From positions 1,302,001 through 1,366,000 of the forward strand of contig NZ_CP017774.1 in the NCBI RefSeq assembly GCF_001857965.1: a stretch of DNA of 64,000 nucleotides, in the 5' to 3' direction. How positions within the stretch are numbered: the stretch's first letter is position 1; every line of letters begins with the position of its first letter. Both the position numbers and the translations under genes were made by a program. Under the pieces are notes generated by a model. The model worked only from the letters and a program-made list of their open reading frames with translations, ran no database searches and was not told the DNA's origin. This document shows, in pieces, positions 1 through 11,000 of this stretch. This DNA is from Flavobacterium commune (lineage in GTDB: Bacteria > Bacteroidota > Bacteroidia > Flavobacteriales > Flavobacteriaceae).

Positions 1-380
1 AAGAAAAACCGGTTGAAATTTGGGAAATGATTCGTATGGTAGCTACTACTCGTATTGTAATGCCGGAAACTCAGGTACGTTTATCAGCAGGAAGAACGAA
101 TATGAGTCGCGAAGGACAGGCAATGTGCTTTTTTGCAGGAGCCAATTCAATCTTTGCTGGTGACAAATTACTAACAACTCCTAATCCTGATGTTAACGAA
201 GACATGAAAATGTTTGAAATGTTAGGTTTGAATCCTCAAAAACCATTTACTAAGGTTTCCCAACCAAAAACAGTTGAAGCCGCCGATTCTCAATTTGCTC
301 CTCTGGGCGAAAAACCAAAATGGTCGCGTCCAGGACACACAATTGAGCGTAACGTAGAAGCATCTATTAAAGGAAAATAA
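1..380 (+). CDS. bioB: biotin synthase BioB, C-terminal fragment
   Basis: The reading frame is open from the window edge (first full codon at base 3) and ends at 380, so this is the last ~125 residues of a longer protein. The tail carries the BioB signatures [17 protein letters not shown], a short linker, then [18 protein letters not shown] and [16 protein letters not shown]. BioB is the radical-SAM enzyme that inserts sulfur into dethiobiotin in the last step of biotin synthesis. The [4Fe-4S]/SAM-binding CxxxCxxC region lies outside the window. A strong hairpin terminator follows directly, so bioB ends its transcription unit. The other biotin genes (bioF, bioD, bioA) are about 26 kb away, so the pathway is split into at least two loci. 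Confidence 0.95.
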   Translation, partial: EKPVEIWEMIRMVATTRIVMPETQVRLSAGRTNMSREGQAMCFFAGANSIFAGDKLLTTPNPDVNEDMKMFEMLGLNPQKPFTKVSQPKTVEAADSQFAPLGEKPKWSRPGHTIERNVEASIKGK

Positions 381-396
381 ATTCTTTTTAAAACAT

Positions 397-437
397 AAAA
401 AAATCCATTAGACTCAAAAAATCTAATGGATTTTTTA
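397..437. terminator. bidirectional rho-independent terminator
   Basis: The arms AAATCCATTAGA and TCTAATGGATTT pair around a short A-rich loop. A-runs on the left and T-runs on the right allow it to work in both directions, between the convergent bioB (+) and the surface protein gene at 452-3583 (-). Confidence 0.9.
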
Positions 438-451
438 TTTAAACCGGAATC

Positions 452-3400
452 TTAATAGATTATTTTTTTAGAGGCTTTTTTACCATTCGCTAATACTACC
501 TGAATAATTAAAGCCGGATGAGCAACTGATAAATTACTAATTGTTGTACCTACTGCATCAACAGCCATATCTGAGTACACTAATTCGCCTGAAAAATCAT
601 AAATATAAATAGCATCAATTACCTCTGTGGCAGAATTAATTTTGATTACTTTATCATTTGTTGAAATCAATACCCCTTCAACCTCAACGGCTGTTGTATC
701 TTCAATTGCAACATTTTTATCCAGATAGCGCAAAACAAATCGGTCTTTAAAAATTCCTTTTTCGGTAGTAAAAGAATAAGGTTCTTTCAAATCATGCAGT
801 ATTTGCAATAATTTATCTTCCAAAAATACCTTTTGCGAAGCCAATACTCCATCGGCATGATCAATGCTAATTTGAAAATCACCCTCAATAGTTGTTTTAT
901 AACCTAAAACAATACTATCCTGTTTTTGAAAAGGCAAAGCACGACCTTGAATCGATAAATTTGTCCCTTGATTGATACTATAAAAATCCAAATATTGATT
1001 TCCATCATAACTCATGCCATCAAAACGTCCTTCGTAACCATTAGTCGCTCCGGTTATGTAACCAATTAATGTTTGTTTAAAAGCGCCTTGGGCATTAGAC
1101 AAATTCAACCACAAACGATTTTTATCTACCGAATTAGTAGATTTTGAAGTTCTTCCTAATTTAAAAAACTGCGAATTATCCCTTACTTCATCATACTCTT
1201 GTCCATCATCCATAAGCTCACCATCCAAAAGACGCATGGCATTATTAAAAATGATTTCACCTCCTGCAGTACTTGCCTGAGCAAAAAAACCTTGGGCAGT
1301 AGCAATATTTCCTGATGGAACACTTAGATTATTATTATCATTAGGGTCATTTTCATCATCATCTTGGATGGTGGCATGAGTTGCCACACCTCCAGTAAGA
1401 TTATAAGTTGCATAATCATTAGCCGTATAATTATAAATAGCGTTTCCATCAACTTTTATGCTTGGTGGCGAATTATGTGTCCAGAAATAAAGAGTCCCTT
1501 CTAACTGAGTAGCATTTACAGCCAAAAAAGCGTCGGCACTCATAGCCGAAGGATATGGATTCCCTAAAAGATAAACCAGACCTCCGCTTAGTTCTTTTTT
1601 TATTTCTCCGTTATTGGGTTTTCCGTCAAATTTAGGCTTATCATCAACCGCAGGGTCAGTTATGCTAAAGCTTTGCGGTGCTCTAATAATATAACCTTCT
1701 CCTGGCATCATTTCTTTATTGCCATTATAATGAATTTGCCAACCTGAACCGGGATTAAAGCTATAATATTTATCATAAAGTGTATTAGGAGAGAGATTTT
1801 TCAAAGTTTGTCCTTCAACCGGCGAAGACCAATAGGTAAAATCATATCTTTTGACCGGTTTTGTATGACGTCCATAAATAATCTTTCCTTCATTCTCACT
1901 ATCATCATTCATTTGAACCAAACTCGCATTATTTTCAAAAGTTAGCGAGCCATTAGCATCAACTTTTAATTCGTTTCTTAATTTTAAATAGCGTCCCGTC
2001 TTAAAAGTAACATGAGTTCCTGAATTCACTTCACAGGAACAGGCTTCGATATCTGTATTTTCATCTAAATTCTCTGAATCATCATTATAACTTTCTGCAA
2101 AAATCACTTTATTCTCCAGAGTAGGAACACCATCCCAACAGCCATTCCAGGTTATTGCAGGCGGTGGATTATTAATACTTACAGAAGTTATATCAGAAAC
2201 CGTTAGAGAACTGCAAATCCCATTAGAAACAACAAAATTGTAGTTTCCAGAATCAAGTCCGGTTATTGTTTGAGGATTTTCAATTATTGGATAACTGGCA
2301 CTTGAAATACCTGTTTGATAAATTGTTCCGCCAATTACCAAATTATTCAAAACAACAGTCCCTTTAGGCACAGCACAACTGGGATGTGTAGTAATAGCAA
2401 CTGTTGGTTTTTCAGCTCTGTCAAAAGTAATAGCCGCATTGACAACACTTATACAATCTACCGATTTAAGTTCAGTTATTGTAATTGTACTTGAACCCGC
2501 AGTAGGCAAACCGACAACATCAATAATCCCCGTCCCTGCCGCTTCAACCACCATAGTAGCAGTAAGCCCTATAGCCGAAGGAGCACTTCTATTATAAGTT
2601 ACTGTATAAGTTCCTATAGGTAAATTTCCCGTCAATTGTATAGTCGATGTCTGAACACAAGCAGCATCAGCAGTAAGATTTGAAATACTATAAGTAGGAC
2701 AGGTATAATCAACTTTGATTTGGCCGTTTCCTCCGTTTCCTCCATTGCTAACATCAGAGCTACTACCTCCTAGAACACCATTCAATAATCCGTCAACTAA
2801 CCCACCACCTGTTGCACCACCGCCACCACCGCCTGGAGAACCACCTGGAGAACCTGCAACATTTGGAGAAGCAACCAAACTTAACAATAATTGTTTTTCA
2901 CTACCATTACCTCCTGCAGCTCCGCCAGCTACAGCCGTTCCTCCTGTTAAACCAGAAGCATTATTACCATTAAGAACTGTTCCTGCACTTCCTCCACCGC
3001 CACCACTTCTATTAAGCCCTATTTGTAAATTAAATGGATTAAGATTAATTGCAACTAAATAAGCCGAACTACCATTTCCCCCATTTTTAAAACCTCCTAA
3101 GCCGCCATTCCCTCCAGCACCTGCTCGAACCAATAAAGTTCCTCCACCTCCACCTTGTCCTCCATTAGCTGTAATAGAAGAAAAAATAGTTTGCCCTCCA
3201 GCCAAACCATCAAGTGTAGTACTGCCGTAACTTCCACCCAAACCACCTTGTCCAACAGTATAAGAAATTCTAACATTTGTTGGAATTGAAGTAACCACAA
3301 CATTTCCTTGGTTATAAGCCCCGCCACCGCCACCACCGCCAGCCGATCCAAGACTAACAAGCGTTAATAATTCATTAGAACCGCCACCGCCACCGCCAGC

Positions 3401-3583
3401 TCCCCAACATTGAACAGACAAACTAGTAACACCGGCAGGAACTTCTAATTCACCTGATGTAGTAAATGTTTTTGTAGTTTGACTATAAGCCGACATAAAA
3501 ATAGAAAAATAGCTTACCAACAAAAAGCAGAGTACTTTAATTATTCTTATTGATATTGCTAAAGAAAAGTAATAATTATTCAT
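452..3583 (-). CDS. giant glycine-rich surface/secreted protein with T9SS type C-like tail (paralogue 1 of 3)
   Basis: 1043 residues. An N-terminal signal peptide (hydrophobic stretch ~15-33, ending near AYSQ) is followed by a Gly-rich domain at about 45-290, opening TFTTSGELEVPAGVTSL and containing runs such as WGAGGGGGG. This is the layout of the glycine-rich domains of bacterial surface proteins. A short Cys-containing linker leads to a module from about residue 478 to the end that is shared with the two neighbouring paralogues ([10 protein letters not shown] near 579, [17 protein letters not shown]). The last ~75 residues form a beta-rich domain with IYIYDFSGELVYS and end in KKIIY, resembling the type C T9SS sorting signals of flavobacteria. 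Inference: exported across the outer membrane by T9SS and surface-bound or released, possibly an adhesin. No catalytic motif was recognised. Confidence 0.75.
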   Translation of the reverse strand: MNNYYFSLAISIRIIKVLCFLLVSYFSIFMSAYSQTTKTFTTSGELEVPAGVTSLSVQCWGAGGGGGGSNELLTLVSLGSAGGGGGGGAYNQGNVVVTSIPTNVRISYTVGQGGLGGSYGSTTLDGLAGGQTIFSSITANGGQGGGGGTLLVRAGAGGNGGLGGFKNGGNGSSAYLVAINLNPFNLQIGLNRSGGGGGSAGTVLNGNNASGLTGGTAVAGGAAGGNGSEKQLLLSLVASPNVAGSPGGSPGGGGGGATGGGLVDGLLNGVLGGSSSDVSNGGNGGNGQIKVDYTCPTYSISNLTADAACVQTSTIQLTGNLPIGTYTVTYNRSAPSAIGLTATMVVEAAGTGIIDVVGLPTAGSSTITITELKSVDCISVVNAAITFDRAEKPTVAITTHPSCAVPKGTVVLNNLVIGGTIYQTGISSASYPIIENPQTITGLDSGNYNFVVSNGICSSLTVSDITSVSINNPPPAITWNGCWDGVPTLENKVIFAESYNDDSENLDENTDIEACSCEVNSGTHVTFKTGRYLKLRNELKVDANGSLTFENNASLVQMNDDSENEGKIIYGRHTKPVKRYDFTYWSSPVEGQTLKNLSPNTLYDKYYSFNPGSGWQIHYNGNKEMMPGEGYIIRAPQSFSITDPAVDDKPKFDGKPNNGEIKKELSGGLVYLLGNPYPSAMSADAFLAVNATQLEGTLYFWTHNSPPSIKVDGNAIYNYTANDYATYNLTGGVATHATIQDDDENDPNDNNNLSVPSGNIATAQGFFAQASTAGGEIIFNNAMRLLDGELMDDGQEYDEVRDNSQFFKLGRTSKSTNSVDKNRLWLNLSNAQGAFKQTLIGYITGATNGYEGRFDGMSYDGNQYLDFYSINQGTNLSIQGRALPFQKQDSIVLGYKTTIEGDFQISIDHADGVLASQKVFLEDKLLQILHDLKEPYSFTTEKGIFKDRFVLRYLDKNVAIEDTTAVEVEGVLISTNDKVIKINSATEVIDAIYIYDFSGELVYSDMAVDAVGTTISNLSVAHPALIIQVVLANGKKASKKIIY

Positions 3584-3838
3584 AGCCCCATTTTAAAAAT
3601 TAAACAGCTGCCCGATATGACAATACCGAGTAAACAATAATTTTTTAGGGGGTCTAAAAATCGAAATAAAAGTATTAAAAAAAATCGTTTAAAAGAAGTA
3701 TTTTACTGTCAAAATACATTTTTTAACAATTAAACAAAGTGAAGAACTACATTTATAAAACTTTCAAATCCGTAAGAAAACTAATCCACAAGCTTTTAAA
3801 CTCTGCAGAGTCTTGAAAACATTAGAAAACAATAAAAA
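3584..3838. other. intergenic region upstream of the 452-3583 gene
   Basis: AT-rich leader and promoter region for the minus-strand gene ending at 452. No exact TAnnTTTG box, RNA structure or small gene was convincing here. The terminator of the upstream paralogue lies at its far end. Confidence 0.4.
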
Positions 3839-3867
3839 AATCCCGACTGTTTTTAGCAATCGGGATT
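3839..3867 (-). terminator. terminator of the 3895-7713 gene
   Basis: The arms AATCCCGA and TCGGGATT flank a ~13-base loop, and on the minus strand a T-run follows. The same ATCCCGA stem recurs after the third paralogue (7950-7975). Confidence 0.85.
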
Positions 3868-3894
3868 GTCATATAAGAAATTAAGAAAATTACC

Positions 3895-6800
3895 TTAATA
3901 AATTATTTTTGTTGAAGTTGTTTTACCATTTTCAAGAACCAAACTTACTAAAAGAACTTGTTGACCAGACAGTAAATTTTGTATAACAAAATCGTTGGCA
4001 GAAACATTGTCTTTTTGATAAATTATTTTTCCTGAAATATCATAAACAGTGATTTTTGAAATTAAATCTTCTGATGAGCTCACCGTAATTTGGTTTTCTT
4101 GTACCGAAACCGCTACTGCTCCATCAACAATCGGAGTTTCAACTACTGGCTCAACAGCATTTTTATCTACATAACGCAATACAAAACGATTTTTAAAAAC
4201 ACCTTTTTCAGTATTAAAAGTATAAGCTCCTTGTTTAAGATTATGCAGTATTTTTAAATCTTTATCCTCTAAGAAGATATTCTGTGAAGATAATAATCCA
4301 TCGGTATGATCGATACTAATTTGAAATTCACCTACAATTGTCGATTTATACCCTAAAGCTACACTATCTTGTTTAACAAAAGGCAAAGGACGTCCTTGGA
4401 TAGTTAAATTCACATTATTATTAACGCTGTAAAAATCAACAAATTGATTTCCATCATAACTCATACCGTCAAAACCACGATCGTAATCATTAGTTGCTCC
4501 GGTAATATAACCAATTAAGGTTTGTTTAAAAGCACCTTCTTTGTTAGTTAAATTTAACCAAATACGGCTTTTTTCTGCTGTTGTAGTCTTCGAAGTTGCT
4601 TTAGATGTGGTACTAAATTTATAAAACTGTGAATTATCATAATTAGGCTGTCCTTCTGTATATCTCATGGCATTATTAAATACTACAGTTCCTCCAGAAG
4701 CAGTTGCCGGAGCAAAAAATCCCTGACCTGCAGCAATTTTTCCGGAAGCAAGATTAACGCCGCCTGTTTTATTATAAGTAACATAATCATTTGTAGTATA
4801 ATTATAAATTGCATTCCCTGCAATATCTTTACTCGGTGATGTATTATGAGTCCAGAAGTAAAGTGTTCCTTCTAATGAAGTTGAATTTGCGGCTATAAAC
4901 TTATCGGCATCAATTGCTGAAGGATAAGGATTTCCTAAAAGATGTACTTTATTACCTGCTAAAGAAGCTAAAGTAACCACACCGTTATTAGGCTCTCCAA
5001 TAAATACCGGATTAGTATCAATTGCAGGTACAGTAATACTAAATGTTTGAGGTGCTCTAATAATATAACCATTCCCTTTAAGCATTGTAGCTGCTCCATT
5101 GTATGAAATTACCCAACCTGTATTTGGATTATAGCTATAGTATTTGTCATAAAGTGTGTTTGGAGACAAGGCTTTCAAGGTTTGTCCAACAACCGGCGAA
5201 GACCAATAGGTAAAATCATAACGCTTTACATAATCAGTATGGCGATGGTAACGGATATTTCCAGAGTTTACTGCATTATCGTTAATTTGAACTAAGCTGG
5301 CATTGTTTTCAAAAGTTAATGTTGCATTGGGTTGTACTTCAACTCCATTTTCAATTTTTAAAGTACGTCCTGATTTTATGGTTACAGCTGTTGATCCTGT
5401 AACCTGACAAGAACAACCCTCAATATCAACATCGTTTACATTGGTATAGTCCGAAGCAAAAACTAATCTTTGATTAATCGTTGGAGTTCCATTAGACCAA
5501 GAACCAGTAGGCAGAGAAGCAGTTGACCAGGTATTTGTAGTTGGAGCAATAATAATAACACTAACTGTTGCTGAAGTACAACCTCCATTAGTAACTGCAA
5601 AATAATAAGTACCTGGAACAAGTCCAGTTATTGTTTGTAGTCCTCCGCCAGTAATCTCAATATTATCATCACGCTCTCCAGTTTGAACAATAGTTCCTGA
5701 ATTCGGCAAACCATTTAATTGTACACTTCCTGTTGGTACTTTACAGCTAGGATTAGTCGGCGTTCCTGCTGTTGGAGTGGAAACAGAGGTCACAGTTATC
5801 GTTGCTATTGTAGAATTTACTATTGTACAAGAGCCACTTTGTACGACAGCTCTATATGATATTGTAGCATTTAAATTAGTTGCTGTTAATATTGTAGTTG
5901 TATTAGCAATTGTAGTTCCTGCTGTTGCAAAATTATCTAATGATGATTCCCATCTTACAACATTACCAGTATGTCCTGATAATGTTAAAGTAGTACTATT
6001 AGTTCCTGAACAAACTGCTGTACTACCTGAAACCGTGCCCCCAACTGAAACCGGATTTACAGTTACTGTCCAAACATTAGAAGAACTTGTATAAGTATTA
6101 CAAGTAACGTCTTTTACCTGACGACGATAATAAGTTGTCTGAGTTAATGTCTGAGTTGGTGTATAGGTAGCTGTATTGCTAACTACAGTAGTTACATTAT
6201 TTGCAAAAGTACTACTAGGGCTATATTGCCATTGGTAAGTATAATTTCCATCTCCACCACTAACTGCTGTTGTACTGCCTATAGTGGTTGATGGTACTGT
6301 GTTACTACATATCGTTTCGCCTGTAGTTGCAATAGCTCCTGCATTAAGAACCGGATTAACTGTTACAGTTGTCGAAGCACATGATGTAGTATTACAACTT
6401 CCTTCGTATCTAACATAATATGTTGTAGTTGCAGTTGGCGATACTGTTACACTATTTCCTGAGCCTACTAATGTGCCTCCGCATGAACCCGAATACCATT
6501 TCGCTACTGCTCCGGTACCCGCTGTTCCTCCACCTAAAGTAAGTGTAGTAGAACTACCATTACAAATAGTAGTTGTTCCATTTATACTTGTTGGTGTAAC
6601 TGAAACTGAACTAATAATAGCTGTAACATCTAATCGAGTAGCACTTTCACAACTATTTAAAGTTTGAGACGCATAATAATGCGTTCCATTTGTTAAAACT
6701 GTTGTTGATGCTAAAGCAGAACCACCCGTGGATGCAGAATACCACTTTATTCCAGAACCAGTAGCTGACAAATTTGAAACCGTAGCTCCTGAACAAAATG

Positions 6801-7713
6801 ACTGAGTAGCAGTTCCTGTTGGTGCAGCAGTATTGGTTACTGTAACGGCTACAGCCTTTCTAGCAGTAATACGTGTACCAGTAACAGCTTCAACATAAAA
6901 AGTTGTGGTTGAAGATATTGAAGGCGTTATAAGTGAACTTGTTGAATAAGGACTTACAGAAGAAGTTACGCTAGATAATGAAACCCCTCCAGTTGAAGAA
7001 GAATATAAATTATATGTGGTTGATTCTGTAGGGGTTGGTTTTACAGAAGCAGATATTGTTGAGGTTCCAGAATTACAAACTGAAGTCGCAGTAACTGCAT
7101 CCAATATATTATAACCTCCGTTTGCCATAATGTCATCAAAATGAGTTGCTTGCCCATTACCAGTGCAATAAGCATAAGGTGTACTTCCTATACTAATTTG
7201 AATATTTGCTGTACATGTTCCATCTCCAGGAGTTGGTAATCCACCTGTACTCACTTGCATCGAAACATTAGCTGGTAAATTTAATGTAACCTTATTATCA
7301 AAATTTATTTGCGCATAAGGTGTTAGTCCCGGTGTAACTACCAATAATGGAGTATTAATACTAAAAGTAGATCCTGAACTTCCTGCACTTAAGTTTAAAG
7401 TTCCATTAATTGTTAATGAACCTATAGAAGAAGTTGACAAACTTGAAGTTCCCATAGTAATAGCATGTCCCGCCTGAATTAAAACAGCTCCAGTAGTTGG
7501 TTTTGCAGGACTTGAAATCTGACCTGGATAACCTTGAGTGGTTGTTGGAGTAACCCAAGCAGAACCATTATAATATTCCCAACTCGCAAGAGTTATCCAG
7601 TTTCCAGTTCCAGCAGAACGATAATCCCCTGTTGTCTGTGAAAAACCTTCAAACGAAAAAAGCAGAACAATTAAAAATATAAAAAAAGATTTCTTAGGTA
7701 AAATTAGTTTCAT
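3895..7713 (-). CDS. giant Ig-like surface/secreted protein with T9SS type C-like tail (paralogue 2 of 3)
   Basis: 1272 residues. Signal peptide at 1-25 (ends GFSQ). About 30-200 holds a TTGDYRSAGTGNW-type opening and Thr/Ser-rich beta repeats. About 205-720 holds several Cys-containing Ig-like repeats with recurring motifs such as TATQSFCSGATVSNL and TTTYYVRYEG, as in CHU_C-type flavobacterial adhesins. From about 727 to the end it matches paralogues 1 and 3 ([27 protein letters not shown] near 832) and ends KIIY, a probable type C T9SS signal. Inference: secreted through T9SS and displayed on the surface. The variable N-terminal half is presumably the binding part. It has its own terminator, so each paralogue is probably transcribed separately. 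Confidence 0.75.
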   Translation of the reverse strand: MKLILPKKSFFIFLIVLLFSFEGFSQTTGDYRSAGTGNWITLASWEYYNGSAWVTPTTTQGYPGQISSPAKPTTGAVLIQAGHAITMGTSSLSTSSIGSLTINGTLNLSAGSSGSTFSINTPLLVVTPGLTPYAQINFDNKVTLNLPANVSMQVSTGGLPTPGDGTCTANIQISIGSTPYAYCTGNGQATHFDDIMANGGYNILDAVTATSVCNSGTSTISASVKPTPTESTTYNLYSSSTGGVSLSSVTSSVSPYSTSSLITPSISSTTTFYVEAVTGTRITARKAVAVTVTNTAAPTGTATQSFCSGATVSNLSATGSGIKWYSASTGGSALASTTVLTNGTHYYASQTLNSCESATRLDVTAIISSVSVTPTSINGTTTICNGSSTTLTLGGGTAGTGAVAKWYSGSCGGTLVGSGNSVTVSPTATTTYYVRYEGSCNTTSCASTTVTVNPVLNAGAIATTGETICSNTVPSTTIGSTTAVSGGDGNYTYQWQYSPSSTFANNVTTVVSNTATYTPTQTLTQTTYYRRQVKDVTCNTYTSSSNVWTVTVNPVSVGGTVSGSTAVCSGTNSTTLTLSGHTGNVVRWESSLDNFATAGTTIANTTTILTATNLNATISYRAVVQSGSCTIVNSTIATITVTSVSTPTAGTPTNPSCKVPTGSVQLNGLPNSGTIVQTGERDDNIEITGGGLQTITGLVPGTYYFAVTNGGCTSATVSVIIIAPTTNTWSTASLPTGSWSNGTPTINQRLVFASDYTNVNDVDIEGCSCQVTGSTAVTIKSGRTLKIENGVEVQPNATLTFENNASLVQINDNAVNSGNIRYHRHTDYVKRYDFTYWSSPVVGQTLKALSPNTLYDKYYSYNPNTGWVISYNGAATMLKGNGYIIRAPQTFSITVPAIDTNPVFIGEPNNGVVTLASLAGNKVHLLGNPYPSAIDADKFIAANSTSLEGTLYFWTHNTSPSKDIAGNAIYNYTTNDYVTYNKTGGVNLASGKIAAGQGFFAPATASGGTVVFNNAMRYTEGQPNYDNSQFYKFSTTSKATSKTTTAEKSRIWLNLTNKEGAFKQTLIGYITGATNDYDRGFDGMSYDGNQFVDFYSVNNNVNLTIQGRPLPFVKQDSVALGYKSTIVGEFQISIDHTDGLLSSQNIFLEDKDLKILHNLKQGAYTFNTEKGVFKNRFVLRYVDKNAVEPVVETPIVDGAVAVSVQENQITVSSSEDLISKITVYDISGKIIYQKDNVSANDFVIQNLLSGQQVLLVSLVLENGKTTSTKIIY

Positions 7714-7949
7714 GAAAAATATTTATTTGGGGCGGGCAAGCCTTTAAAACTTTAATTTTCAATTCATAAAAATGAATTACAGGGCAAGATTAAATGTAAT
7801 TTCTTGTTCCAAAAACTAAAAACGTTTATGTACTTGTTTTCTCGTTGAAGTGCACATTTTACACTTGCAAAACCCTTGTAAACAAAGGATTCAGAAGATA
7901 ATTAACTTTGTTTATTTACAATGTTTGACATCCTAATTTGTATAAAAAA

Positions 7950-7975
7950 ATCCCGACTACTTGCGCAATCGGGAT
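7950..7975 (-). terminator. terminator of the 8006-12028 gene
   Basis: The ATCCCGA and TCGGGAT arms flank a GC-containing loop, followed on the minus strand by a T-run. The stem sequence is nearly the same as the one at 3839-3867, consistent with duplication of whole gene units. Confidence 0.85.
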
Positions 7976-8005
7976 AAAGAATAACAATACTGTTTTTGAT
8001 AAAAA

Positions 8006-11000
8006 TCAATATACAATTTTTGTTGCTATGGTATCTCCGTTTTCTAAAACTACATTAACCAGCATCACCTGAGGTGCTAAATTCAAATTTTGGATTAAAA
8101 AAGTATTAACTAAGACTTCCTCTTTTTGGTAAATTATTGCTCCACTAACATCATAAATACTGATTTTAGCAATCAATTTTTTAGGCGAACTTACATTTAT
8201 CACATTATTCAATACCGAAACAACTACTTCTCCAGTCGAAACTGTTTCTTTTGTAATTCCTTTTTTAGACACATTATCATCAATATAACGCATTATAAAA
8301 CGATTATTAAATACTCCTTTTTCAGTACTAAAAGTGTAAGCCCCTTTTTTAAGATTATGAACTACTTTTAAATCTTTATCTTCCAAAAAGACATTCTGTG
8401 AAGTTAATATTCCATCAGTATGATCGATATTAATTTGGAAATCACCCTTAATTGTAGATTTATAACCCAAAGGCACACTGTCTTGTTGTACAAAAGGCAA
8501 TGCACGTGCCTGAATAGCTAAATTTACTGCATTGTTTACACTATAAAAATCAACAAATGGATTACCGTCATAACTCATTCCATCAAAACCGGTATCGTAA
8601 TTATTGGTAGCTCCTGCTATATATCCAACAAGTGTTTGTTTAAAAACACCTTCATTATTGGTTAAATTCAGCCAAATACGATTTTTATCTGTAATAGCAT
8701 TAGTTGTAGCTGTTTTAGAAGTAGTACTTAATTTAAAAAACTGTGAATTATTTGTTCCCGAAACTCCGCCGGAAATTCGCATACCATTGTTAAAAATCAA
8801 CGTTCCACCAGTAGCACTTGATGGAGCAAAAAAACCTTGACTTGCTGCAATTTTACCTGTTGGTACAACTCCTCCTGTATTGGCAGCTTTGGCGGTAGAA
8901 ACACGAGTTCCAACTCCACCCGTTCTGTTGTAAGTTGCATAATCATTAGCACTGTAATTATAAGCTTGAGACCCGGGAGCAACATTAGAGGGTGGCGTAT
9001 TATGTGTCCAAAAATAAAGGGTTCCTTCTAAAACATTCATATTAGCATCTAAAAAAGCATCTGCGTCAATAGCCGATGGATAAGGATTTCCAAAAAGATA
9101 CGTTTTATTTGCTAACAAGGATAAATTAAATACACCATTATTGGGAACACCTACAAAAACTGGTGCATAATCAATTGTAGCAGCAGTAATACTGAAATTT
9201 TGCGGAGCACGAACAAGGTATCCGTTCCCCGGATCCATTATTTTAGTTCCGTTATAATAAATCACCCAACCCGTATCAGGATTGTAACCATAATACTTGT
9301 CATATAAAGTATTAGGTGATAAATTTTTCAGGGTTTGCCCTGCAACCGGCGAAGACCAATAGGTAAAATCGTACCTTCTTACAGGGGTGGTATAACGCTT
9401 ATAATTAATATTTCCGGTATTTACAGCAGTATCATTAAGCTGAACCAAACTGGCATTATTTTCGAAAGTAAGTGTACCACTAACAACATTAACCGCATTA
9501 GTAACCTTTAAAGTATGCGTTCCATTGATAATTACATTTGCACCATTGGTAATTTGGCAAGAACAAGCTTCTATATCAGCTATCGAATTAAAATCATCTT
9601 CAAAAATAACATCTCTACTACCATCAGGATTCCCATTTAACCAAGTTGTACCATTCCAAGTAGATGTTTCACTTATTATTTGACAATTAGTAGTTGATGA
9701 TATACAACCCGCCACATTTTTTATAATTACATTATAAGAACCTACAGCTAAACCTGATTTTACATTGCTAGTTTGATAAGTTACTCCATTATCAAAACTA
9801 TATTCATCGGTTGCGCTTTGCACGGTTACTGTAATGGTTCCTGTATTTATTGAGCATGTTGGCTGAGTAATAGAAGTTACCGGAGTTGTTAATTGTGGTA
9901 AAAAAGTAATTTTACGTGTTCTGGTGTAACTTGCTACATTACAATCGGTTCCTGAGGACTGAAAAGTAATATAAACTCGATATTCAGCCGACTCTGCAGG
10001 AGTTCCTCCAGTAATAGATAAAGTAGCAGAAGTGGCTCCTGAATAAGCTCCACCATTGATAACATCATCCCAAACTCCTGAAGTCACGGATTTTTTCCAC
10101 TGATAAGAAACCACATTGGCAGGATAGGAAGTGGTAACTGTATAAGAATAATTTGTTCCAAAACACTGGATTACATTGGTGCCAGTTGAAACATTAGTAA
10201 TCTCATTTACTGTAAGTGTTGCTACATTAGAAGTCACACTACAATTTCCATTAGAGACAATTACCTGAAATTGTGTTCCATTGGGATGCTGTGTACTTCC
10301 TGCATTTAGTATTCGAATTTCATTTGTTGAGGAATTCTCAATATAATTTTCAACGTCTACGATAGTCACAAAGCTAGCATCTAATGGTCTCTTTCGCTGC
10401 CAAGTATAAGTCAATCCTGAACCCGAAGCAATTACTTTGAATTTTACCGAAGCACCTTCGCAATCTAATTGATTAACAGGCTGAGTTGTGATAATCGGGA
10501 AAGCATTTACCGTTATTGTACCAGTAGCACTCACATTGCCACATCCACCTGATAATGGAATACTATAATTAAAAGTTCCTGATTGAGTGGGTGTTCCACT
10601 TATTGTAATTGTATTAGAAGACCATAAAGCCGTTACTCCGGTAGGTAATCCTGTTGCTGTTCCTATCCCTGTTGCCCCAGTTGTTGTATGAGTAATATTT
10701 GTCATTAGTGTATTTACACAAAGATTAGGAGATGACGAGGCAGCCGTAACACTATTCAGACTTACAGTAAATGCTCCGGAAACAGCAGTCGTAAAAGCAA
10801 TCCCACAGGAACTATTTATCACACAATAATAGTATGTTGTACCACTAACAGCACTTGAAGGAGTATAAACATTTGATACAGCTCCAGAAATTAAACTCCC
10901 CCCTGAATTAGAAGCGGTAGTATTGCTATACCACTGATAAGTCAAACCTGTTCCAAAAGCAGAAACAGAAATTGGTCCAAAACTCCCACCACACACAGTC

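Noticed and set aside
2715..3062. Proline-rich open frame on the plus strand
   Set aside because: It is the antisense of the Gly-rich domain of the 452-3583 gene: GGC/GGA codons read as Pro/Ala in reverse. No start context or independent support.
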